From the NCBI GenBank assembly GCA_023300235.1, contig JALZWN010000096.1:1-41973 (forward strand): a DNA stretch of 41,973 nucleotides, in the 5' to 3' direction. This DNA is from Mariniblastus sp. (GTDB taxonomy: Bacteria > Planctomycetota > Planctomycetia > Pirellulales > Pirellulaceae). Position 1 is the first letter of the stretch. Each line of letters starts with the position of its first letter. Made by a program: the position numbers and the translations under genes. Positions 1-6,631 of the stretch are shown piece after piece. Under the pieces are notes generated by a model, which saw nothing but the letters and a program-made list of their open reading frames with translations, was not told the DNA's origin and did no database searches.

Positions 1-104
1 AGGCTTTCTTTTCTTAACCGCCTAAGTTCGCCACACTGGCAAACACGCCAAAAACCCATGCCAAAAAACCGCGGCTATCCCCAAAGCGGCCAAACCATCA
101 GCCC

Positions 105-142
105 CTCGCTTTGCGTCCTTGCGCCTTCGCGGCTTTGCGTTA
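105..142. repeat. Short-period degenerate repeat (ACGCAAAG type)
   Basis: Read on the minus strand this stretch is a run of related 8-10 base units of the form ACGCAAAG / CGCGAAGG / CGCAAGG / ACGCAAAG. A related pair of units (ACGCAGATAG, ACGCAAATAC) lies at 29837-29856. Such intergenic repeats with a period near one helical turn are common in planctomycete and verrucomicrobial genomes (general knowledge). It lies downstream of the ketosynthase-like gene and codes for nothing I recognise. Confidence 0.45.
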
Positions 143-217
143 AATCCAAATCCTTGGCGCCGTCCAAACACTCATCAACAACAACAAGCGCCGACCAAAG
201 CCTTAGACAAACTTTTA

Positions 218-244
218 AAGCGAACTTCTTTAAGCGAACTTCTT
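218..244. repeat. 14-bp tandem duplication over a stop codon
   Basis: The 13 bases AAGCGAACTTCTT occur at 218-230 and again at 232-244, a period of 14. The second copy contains the last codons of the ketosynthase-like gene, whose stop is at 230-232 on the minus strand. The duplication looks like local slippage that copied the gene end; the reading frame is not affected. Confidence 0.6.
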
Positions 245-1549
245 AATCACCACGCTGCTGGCTTGACCTTGCGGCGTGATATTAAGATTCACAAAGCTAT
301 CCCCTGGCGAAGTCCCCGCTTGAGTGACTGCATTGATCGGGCAGTCGGCATCCAAATTTTCGCAGTTCATGATCGGGAACAACGAATCGTTCTCAAGCGC
401 CATCAAACTCGAAATGATCTCGACCATCCCGCTGCCACAACCCAAGTTGCCCATGTAACTCTTCGCCGCCGTCACGGGGCAATCGCCCAAGACTTCTTTG
501 ATCGCCGCGGCTTCTTCGCGGTCGACTCGAGGTGAACTAAGACCATGAGCATGCACGTGCCCGATGTCGGCCGCTTGCATGCCGGAAGTTTCCAGCGCAC
601 CCAACATCACGTTTTTAAACGCCGTTTGATAATCCGCCGCGCCGGTCACATCCGCTACCGCCGACGAACCATAACCCGCGACCTCACCCAAGATCTTCGC
701 GCCGCGTTCTTGAGCAACGGACAATTCTTCCAAAATCAAAACCGCAGCCCCTTCGCCCAGCACCATGCCATTGCGACCGGCGTCGAACGGGCGACTGGCT
801 TTGGTTGGATCACCACCGGCGGCTTCGCTGTTGCGATCGGCCAGTTGCTCTTGCAACACCAAGTGAACGGTGCGGAGCGGATGGATGCGCGAACCCGTCG
901 CACCGGCGATCATTCGATCGGCACTACCGCGCTGGATGATCGTGGTCGCTTCAGCAACCGCCAAGTTAGCCGAAGCTTCGCGAACCGTGATCGAGTTACT
1001 CGGGCCTTGCAAGTCATTAAAGATCGCCACGTGACTGGCAGGCATGTTGGGCAAGTACTTCAGCAACCACAACGGCTCGACCGCTGGCAAACCTTTTTCC
1101 GCCCAATTGGTAAAATCAAAATCGTTGTCTTCATTGAAACAATTTTTGATTCCGCTGGCGTAGTCCTCCGGCGAAGTAATAATGTAGTCGCTGCCAAAAA
1201 CCGTACCCGTCCGCGCGGGTTCGTAGTTGCCTTGAACAAGCCCCGCATCCGCGAAAGCCAGTTGCGCCGCCGCAACACCCAACCGGATATCGCGACACAT
1301 CAGCCGAAGCGTTTTTTTGATCTGCCGTTTGAGTTGTTTGTCGAGCTCACCAAAGTCGTCAACCTTACCCGAGAACTGCGAGCACTGACCGCCGATGTCC
1401 GTCGGAAAGTGTTCGGTCGGAATCGCGTCGATCACATCTACACCGCTCTTGCCAGTCGAAAGCGACTGCCAAAGATCGGTTGCCGTATGCCCGAGGGGAC
1501 TGATTAGGCCAACGCCAGTGATGACTACGCGGCGGTCTGAAGAACTCAT
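230..1549 (-). CDS. Beta-ketoacyl synthase homologue (FabF/chain-length-factor-like) without catalytic Cys
   Basis: A 439-residue protein with the whole thiolase-fold ketosynthase layout: N-terminal VVITGVGLISPLG (8-20), a GPS segment near 182, GMVLGEGAAVLILEE (261-275), HAHG (333-336) and AAKSYMGNLG (361-370). The length is normal for FabF. The nucleophile position, normally Cys in a TAC motif, reads VRE with Glu191. The first catalytic His is kept (H335), but the second is Asn368 in place of the His of KSxxGH. The expected Cys-His-His is therefore Glu-His-Asn, so condensation is unlikely. KS-beta/chain-length factors also lack the Cys (usually Gln) and work as partners of an active ketosynthase. 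No KS-alpha or acyl carrier protein gene is next to it. It may be a partner subunit or a decarboxylating or binding paralogue. The ATG start gives a complete fold. Confidence 0.85.
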   Translation of the reverse strand: MSSSDRRVVITGVGLISPLGHTATDLWQSLSTGKSGVDVIDAIPTEHFPTDIGGQCSQFSGKVDDFGELDKQLKRQIKKTLRLMCRDIRLGVAAAQLAFADAGLVQGNYEPARTGTVFGSDYIITSPEDYASGIKNCFNEDNDFDFTNWAEKGLPAVEPLWLLKYLPNMPASHVAIFNDLQGPSNSITVREASANLAVAEATTIIQRGSADRMIAGATGSRIHPLRTVHLVLQEQLADRNSEAAGGDPTKASRPFDAGRNGMVLGEGAAVLILEELSVAQERGAKILGEVAGYGSSAVADVTGAADYQTAFKNVMLGALETSGMQAADIGHVHAHGLSSPRVDREEAAAIKEVLGDCPVTAAKSYMGNLGCGSGMVEIISSLMALENDSLFPIMNCENLDADCPINAVTQAGTSPGDSFVNLNITPQGQASSVVIKKFA

Positions 1550-1688
1550 TTGAGAATCGGTTTGTTAAAAGTTGCGGGTCGTGTGTTGGCGAGGATCGGA
1601 GACGATTGACTTCCCAGTCCGTAAATTTCATCGGCCAATCGCTGACGATGGTCCATCTATTCTAGAAGCCGAAAAAATCGCGTCGAGG

Positions 1689-3143
1689 CTAATTGCCGAT
1701 TCGGCCCATACGATTACTGGCGGTTCTGTCCAAATTGGCTCGATTGGGCACCGTGGCGATGGTGGCTCCGGTGGCTGGGCCGCGATAGTCGATGAACAAT
1801 AACGCGTCGGCTCGCTTGGCCCCGCCAGTGCCGGGCAGCCTCAAGCCGCCACTTCGAGCGTCAGGATCAGGCGTTGCGACCACGCCGCAGCTGAGCACAA
1901 GGACTTCGTCGCTGGGCCAGCGAAAACGCTCTTGCAGTCGCCAGCTGACCATTTGAGGCACCTGAAGCTGGACTTTTTGCTGAGCTCCACCCAGGCCTGC
2001 CGGAACCGCAACGGAGACGTCTTCGAGCTTTTCCACCTGATCCACGTCGCATTTGATCATGGCTTCGATCGACGCATTGTCGGTCGTGGTCAAACAGCTG
2101 AGCTGTAACTTGAAGCCTTCGTTGACGGTCGTCATCAGCGGCTGATAACCGGCCGCTTGGCCCGGCGTCCAACGCAAACTACGAACAAACTGCAGCGGAC
2201 GAGTCTTGTCCAACGCGAACGATTGACCGTCGTGGTTGGTCAAACGGCCTGAAGCGTGTTGCTTAAAATCCGACCGTCGGCCCAACTGTCCCATCAAGAT
2301 GGCTGCGTTTTCTTTGGAAACCAACCAAGCTTCAACGCCCGGTGATTTGACTTCGATCGGCTGCAACATCGTGTAAGCCTGCGACCGCCAATTGGGTTTA
2401 GCAACGGTGATCAAATTCACGTCGACCGTTTGGACTTGGCCTTTAGTGCGGACCAAGCGATCGACGATGCCTTTGACGACCGATTGAATTTCGGGTGTGT
2501 GGTAAACAACCAGCTTGCCTTTTTCGACGTTCAAAACACCCATCGGCTGAGTGAACCACATCTCGGTGCCGGTTTCGCGGAGCACCCAGTCCAGAACCGC
2601 TTTTTCTGGCTGGTCAGAGGAAGTGATCTGAGCGGTGTAGGGCGAGATGTCGTATTCGCGCCAGACTTGGCCAGCTTTGTTGGGCAGCTTGGTCATCGTG
2701 TGACTGACTCGAGTCACACCCGGTTTTACGACAGCGGCGCGGTTTGGCGGGGCGATTCGAGGTTGAACTGACCCTTGACCGCCGCCGGACTGATTTGATC
2801 CGGCAAAGCCCGTCGGCTGCGTGCCCGAGCCAGCTCGCGTGCCCGAGCCAGCGTTTGCGCCGACTAGAGGCTGGTTCAAGATCGAGCCCCTTGGGTTGGC
2901 AGCTGAATTGGCTGAACGCAGTGATTCCGCGGTCGGCTGCTGAACGGCTGATTTGTTGACCGAGCCAAACGCCGGTCGCCATGGCGACGGATTCACTCGA
3001 CCGATCGAGTCCTGAGTAGTGCTCTGCGCCACTACGGGGCTCGCCGCCAACACCGCAATGACGAGGGTTTGCAAGGCGAACCAGATGGTGCGAGGCCGCC
3101 GGCGTGGGGTGGCTGCGAATTGACTTTGGGTTTGAGGGGCCAT
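1689..3143 (-). CDS. Exported protein of unknown function
   Basis: 484 residues from the ATG at 3143; a TTG four codons earlier is possible but less likely. The N-terminus has a twin-Arg-rich stretch (RRRPR) followed by a hydrophobic segment (WFALQTLVIAVLAASPVVAQ), a convincing Sec-type signal peptide ending near AQ. A low-complexity Gly/Ser/Gln linker follows, including a GSGT-rich 6-residue tandem repeat. The C-terminal two thirds look like a folded domain: a segment with PEKAVLDWVLRETG, then VQTVDVNLITV and a late beta-rich part with VNEGFKLQLSCLT. The alternating beta pattern is reminiscent of secretin N-domains or the secretin core, but I see no clear secretin signature. It sits 139 bases downstream of the ketosynthase-like gene start in the same direction. 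Probably periplasmic or envelope-associated; function unknown. Confidence 0.75.
   Translation of the reverse strand: MAPQTQSQFAATPRRRPRTIWFALQTLVIAVLAASPVVAQSTTQDSIGRVNPSPWRPAFGSVNKSAVQQPTAESLRSANSAANPRGSILNQPLVGANAGSGTRAGSGTQPTGFAGSNQSGGGQGSVQPRIAPPNRAAVVKPGVTRVSHTMTKLPNKAGQVWREYDISPYTAQITSSDQPEKAVLDWVLRETGTEMWFTQPMGVLNVEKGKLVVYHTPEIQSVVKGIVDRLVRTKGQVQTVDVNLITVAKPNWRSQAYTMLQPIEVKSPGVEAWLVSKENAAILMGQLGRRSDFKQHASGRLTNHDGQSFALDKTRPLQFVRSLRWTPGQAAGYQPLMTTVNEGFKLQLSCLTTTDNASIEAMIKCDVDQVEKLEDVSVAVPAGLGGAQQKVQLQVPQMVSWRLQERFRWPSDEVLVLSCGVVATPDPDARSGGLRLPGTGGAKRADALLFIDYRGPATGATIATVPNRANLDRTASNRMGRIGN
2821..2856. repeat. 18-bp tandem repeat inside an exported-protein gene
   Basis: Two copies of an 18-base unit beginning GTGCCCGAGCCAGC lie at 2821-2838 and 2839-2856, differing at the last few bases. 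They encode the repeated GSGT(R/Q)(A/P) linker of the exported protein and keep its frame. Confidence 0.7.
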
Positions 3144-3644
3144 CGGATTCACCAATTGAGTTAGCCGTTAAATGTTAGGTATGCATATTAAGGATGCGTT
3201 TCCACAAGCTGGACCGAGCCGGGCTTATCGAGCCCCCGCCGTCCATTGTCTGTCCGGTTTTTGACGGCCTGCCCCCATGCCATCCCAGCCAGCGGCGGAG
3301 TATAGAACCCTAGCGAAAATGGGCCAAGATGAATCCGGCGAAGCCATAAATGGCCACCGAGCCTCCAGCCAGTCCTCGGCGGAACAGCGGCTGAAACCAC
3401 CGTCCCCGCCTTTGCTCCCCCCAGCCCAATCAATAACTAGCAAAAAATCCGACGAAAACGCCACCTCTATCAAGACTTCCGTTGACGATGACTCTGCCAA
3501 TGGGTATCTTTTACGGCCTATCTTTGGGTCAATTCCAAAAACGGCGGCTTCCGGTGAGTTCGATTGCGAGCCTACTAGGGAGCAGTTTTTTTAGATAGGT
3601 GCCAGTTAGTTTGGTTTGGATGTCCGAAAACGACTAAAAATGCC
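3144..3644. other. Divergent intergenic region, about 500 bases
   Basis: This region separates the exported protein gene (minus) from the ABC ATPase gene (plus). Short open frames exist on both strands, but none has a plausible ribosome site or protein-like composition. I see one candidate vegetative promoter for the plus strand, listed separately, and nothing else I can support. Confidence 0.5.
3482..3510 (+). promoter_or_regulatory. Candidate sigma-70-type promoter for the ABC ATPase-nusA operon
   Basis: TTGACG at 3482-3487 and TATCTT at 3505-3510 are separated by exactly 17 bases; the match is 5/6 and 4/6 to the classical -35 and -10 boxes. Transcription would begin near 3517 and give a leader of about 130 bases before the ATG at 3645. 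Planctomycete vegetative promoters are poorly defined, so this is only a candidate. Confidence 0.35.
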
Positions 3645-4955
3645 ATGGCATCAATCAATTTGAAAAGCGTGTCAAAACGATTTTCAAAAGAACAAGCTGC
3701 CGTCAATGATTTGACATTAGAGGTAGAGGACCACGAGTTTTTAGTTTTGGTAGGCCCCAGCGGTTGCGGCAAAAGCACAACATTAAGGCTGATTGCCGGG
3801 CTGGAGCAGGTCACCGACGGTGAAGTTTGGATCGGTTCGCGTTGTACCAACAACGTGCTGCCAAAAGATCGAGACATCGCCATGGTGTTCCAGAACTTTG
3901 CTTTGTATCCGAACATGTCGGTTTACAAGAACATGTCGTTTGGTTTGACACTGCGGAAACGTAGTGGAGTTTTTAGCGGCGGAGTTAAGCGTGTATTGAA
4001 TAGGATTTTCAATCCAATCAAAGCGTCCGAATCTCGGGCACAGACAGTTGCGATTGATCAACAGGTTCGACAAACGGCCAAACGTTTGGGCATTGAACAT
4101 TTGCTCGACCGAAAGCCGCACCAGTTGTCCGGCGGTGAACGACAACGCGTTGCTTTAGGGCGAGCGATTGTCAGGGAACCGGCGGCATTTTTATTTGATG
4201 AACCGCTGTCCAATTTGGACACGAACCTTCGCCAACAATTAAGAACTGAACTGAAACGGATACACCAAGATTTAAAAGTCACCACGATTTACGTGACTCA
4301 CGACCAAGTCGAAGCAATGACCTTGGCCGACCGAGTGGCAGTAATGAAGGATGGCGAGATGTTGCAAGTTGGCAGCCCGTTGGAAATTTACCAACAGCCT
4401 GCCAACCTGTTCGTGGCTAAGTTTTTTGGCACCACGCCAATCAACTTGTGTCCGGGAACAGTCAAGCAAAACAAAGATCAAGTCGAATTTCACCGTCGCT
4501 CAACCAGTGACAGCAAAACCGAATTGGTCAAACAGTGGTCAAACGATCTCATTGACGATCAAGAAAATTCTTGGCGGCGACGAGTATTACTTGATCCAAC
4601 AAGTTCTGCCGGCCCAAGCCAGCGGGACGTGGTGATTGGCTTTCGAGCCGAGGATGCTTCAGTAATCGCTGAGCCCTCGCGAGTGAGCCAAAAGCCGCAG
4701 AAATCGATGCCGTTTCAATTTTCGGCGGTCGTTGAGGAAGTCGACAGGCTAGGTGAATCTACTTTGGTTCACGCTCGTCCGACCACCACCAACGCCACTG
4801 AAGATTCGGAAACTGATTCATTTCAAATGACGATTCTTGCTCGTGTAGAGCCGGATTCGAACCTGAAACCGAACGACCGCATCGAGATCGCGGTCCAATG
4901 GAACAAGGTTTTTTGGTTCGACCAGACAACCAGTAAGAATTTATTGAAAGACTAA
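3645..4955 (+). CDS. ugpC: ABC transporter ATP-binding protein, MalK/UgpC type
   Basis: A 436-residue ATPase of the carbohydrate-uptake (CUT1) type. Walker A GPSGCGKST at 37-45, Q-loop Gln83, signature LSGGERQ at 161-167, Walker B FLFDEP at 182-187 and switch His219 are all intact, followed by a C-terminal regulatory/TOBE-like domain from about 240. An insert of about 30 basic residues (roughly 104-135) lies between the Q-loop and the signature, longer than in E. coli MalK. The ATG at 3645 is chosen because the ATG at 3640 is out of frame. No permease or binding-protein gene is nearby, so the ATPase may energise transporters encoded elsewhere, as shared ATPases such as MsmX do. Its stop lies four bases before the nusA start, so the two are almost certainly co-transcribed. 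The ugpC symbol reflects family resemblance, not a known substrate. Confidence 0.88.
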   Translation: MASINLKSVSKRFSKEQAAVNDLTLEVEDHEFLVLVGPSGCGKSTTLRLIAGLEQVTDGEVWIGSRCTNNVLPKDRDIAMVFQNFALYPNMSVYKNMSFGLTLRKRSGVFSGGVKRVLNRIFNPIKASESRAQTVAIDQQVRQTAKRLGIEHLLDRKPHQLSGGERQRVALGRAIVREPAAFLFDEPLSNLDTNLRQQLRTELKRIHQDLKVTTIYVTHDQVEAMTLADRVAVMKDGEMLQVGSPLEIYQQPANLFVAKFFGTTPINLCPGTVKQNKDQVEFHRRSTSDSKTELVKQWSNDLIDDQENSWRRRVLLDPTSSAGPSQRDVVIGFRAEDASVIAEPSRVSQKPQKSMPFQFSAVVEEVDRLGESTLVHARPTTTNATEDSETDSFQMTILARVEPDSNLKPNDRIEIAVQWNKVFWFDQTTSKNLLKD

Positions 4956-4959
4956 AGCC

Positions 4960-6315
4960 ATGAACGCCAGCGAAGTATTGCGGATTGTTGACTCTCTGCA
5001 TCGCGAGAAAAATATCGGAAAAGAAATCGTCTTTCGAGCAATCGAATCGGCGTTGGTATCCGCTGCGCGAAAGCACTTTGGCGAAGACGCCGATATCGAG
5101 TTCATCATCGAACGCGACTCAGGACAGATCGCCGGTCGCTGTGGCCAAGACGAACTTGACTACGAAGAAACCATCGGCCGCATCGGCGCTCAAACCGCCA
5201 AGCAAGTAATCATCCAAAAGGTCCGCGAAGCAGAACGCGATTCGCTGATCGAAGAGTTCACCGAAATCATGAACGACATCGTCACCGGTGCCGTCAACCG
5301 TAGCGACAACCGAGTCACCACCGTGACCCTTGGTCCCGTCGAAGCCATCTTGCCTCGCAGCGAACAAATCCCTGGCGAGTCGCATCAAGCCAACGATCGC
5401 ATCCGCGCATTGGTGACCGAAGTCAAAGCAATGAACAACCGCGTCAAGGTTGTGCTCAGTCGAACACGACCTGTCTTTGTGCAGCGTTTGTTCGAAAGCG
5501 AAATCCCAGAGATCGCCGACGGAGTGATTTCGATCAACGCGATCTCGCGCGAAGCCGGTTACCGATCCAAGGTCGCCGTTAGCAGCATCGACTCAAAAGT
5601 CGATTGCGTCGGAGCCTGCGTTGGCGTCCGCGGCAATCGCATCAAAGTCATCATCGACGAATTGGCAGGCGAGCGAATTGACATCGTCCGCTTTGACGAA
5701 GACCCGATGATCATGATCCCTAACGCCCTGCAACCGGCCGAAGTCGACGAAGTGATTTTGTGCCAGATGATCGGTAAAGCGATCGTACTTGTTGGCGACG
5801 ACCAGCTTTCGCTCGCAATCGGCAAGCGAGGCCAAAACGTTCGTTTGGCCAGCAAGCTTTGCACTTGGGACATCGACATCATGACCCAGAGCGAATTAGA
5901 AACACAGATCGACCGAGCGGTTCAAGGCTACATCGTCCTCGAAGGAGTGGACGAAGAACTGGCCAACAAGCTGGTAGGGGAAGGATACTTGTCTTATGAC
6001 GAGCTATCCGTGATCGAACCGACCGATTTGATGGAAATGGGCGGAATAACTGAAGAACAGGTTGATTCCATCGTCGATCAAGCCGAAAAATTGGCCGAAG
6101 AGGCCGAAGTTCGCGAAGAAGCAGAAAAACGAGCCAAAAAAGCCGCTTACGAAGAACAAAAGCGACAAAATGCCGCCAAAGCCGCCTTGGCTGAAGCAGA
6201 AGCAAAACAAGCTCGATCAAAACCGCCAGCAGAAGAGCCGGCGGCTGCAGAAAACAAGGACGCCACGCCAGCAGACTCAAATGAGTCTGCAACCAGCGAA
6301 GGCTCCACAGAATAG
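4960..6315 (+). CDS. nusA: Transcription termination/antitermination factor NusA
   Basis: 451 residues. The N-terminal RNA-polymerase-binding domain (about 1-125, beginning MNASEVLRIVDSLHREK) is followed by an S1 domain (about 130-195, with LGPVEAILPRSEQIPGE) and KH domains (about 200-340, with GVRGNRIKVIIDEL and IGKRGQNVRLASKL). A short helix-hairpin-helix-like segment (about 345-385, VDEELANKLVGEG) comes next, then a tail of about 65 residues rich in Glu, Lys and Ala. NusA binds RNA polymerase and nascent RNA and modulates pausing, termination and antitermination. The usual upstream gene rimP is absent; an ABC ATPase gene takes its place four bases upstream. infB follows after a 313-base leader. 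Confidence 0.96.
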   Translation: MNASEVLRIVDSLHREKNIGKEIVFRAIESALVSAARKHFGEDADIEFIIERDSGQIAGRCGQDELDYEETIGRIGAQTAKQVIIQKVREAERDSLIEEFTEIMNDIVTGAVNRSDNRVTTVTLGPVEAILPRSEQIPGESHQANDRIRALVTEVKAMNNRVKVVLSRTRPVFVQRLFESEIPEIADGVISINAISREAGYRSKVAVSSIDSKVDCVGACVGVRGNRIKVIIDELAGERIDIVRFDEDPMIMIPNALQPAEVDEVILCQMIGKAIVLVGDDQLSLAIGKRGQNVRLASKLCTWDIDIMTQSELETQIDRAVQGYIVLEGVDEELANKLVGEGYLSYDELSVIEPTDLMEMGGITEEQVDSIVDQAEKLAEEAEVREEAEKRAKKAAYEEQKRQNAAKAALAEAEAKQARSKPPAEEPAAAENKDATPADSNESATSEGSTE

Positions 6316-6628
6316 ACTGTTTTGCGATTCTGAGAAAATGGTTTTCTCCGTTTCGGCAGTTTAAATATACAATAGGTTTTGGGGCTGTTTCAGGCCAAAA
6401 ACCGACAGCCTCGGTGGCTAAAAAAAAGATAGTTAAAACGTGCTTTGCCCGTTAGCGATTGAATCGTTTGGATCTTATCCAAACATCCTTTTGAAAAAGG
6501 TGACGAGAGTCATTCATCTAACGGCAGAAGAGGGCGATTTATGTAATAGGTTTTAAATTTCGAACGACTTACGACAGGCGGCATGTTGCTACCTCTCGTG
6601 CAGTTCGCAAAAAGGAAGGTCACGCCAA
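6316..6628 (+). promoter_or_regulatory. infB leader region with stem-loops
   Basis: The 313 bases between nusA and infB hold no convincing gene. Visible structures are a hairpin with GAGAAAA/TTTTCTC arms near 6337-6354, a perfect 8-bp stem GTTTGGAT/ATCCAAAC with a CTT loop (6466-6484), and directly after it a small CCTTT/AAAGG hairpin. None carries a clean U-tract, so I do not call a terminator. The leader is long enough for a separate infB promoter or post-transcriptional control; this is inference. Confidence 0.4.
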
Positions 6629-6631
6629 GTG
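6611..6631 (+). promoter_or_regulatory. Ribosome binding site that fixes the GTG start of infB
   Basis: AAAGGAAGG at 6611-6619 ends nine bases before the GTG at 6629. No in-frame ATG lies near the N-terminal IF2 domain start, so this Shine-Dalgarno sequence supports GTG as the true initiation codon. Confidence 0.7.

Noticed and set aside
545..1507. 320-codon open frame on the plus strand
   Set aside because: It is antisense to the ketosynthase-like gene, whose motifs are clear, and is rich in Arg/His/Gln as expected for a shadow frame.
3188..3594. Several open frames of 80-105 codons in the divergent region
   Set aside because: No ribosome sites, mutually overlapping frames, and low-complexity Pro/Ser/Ala composition.
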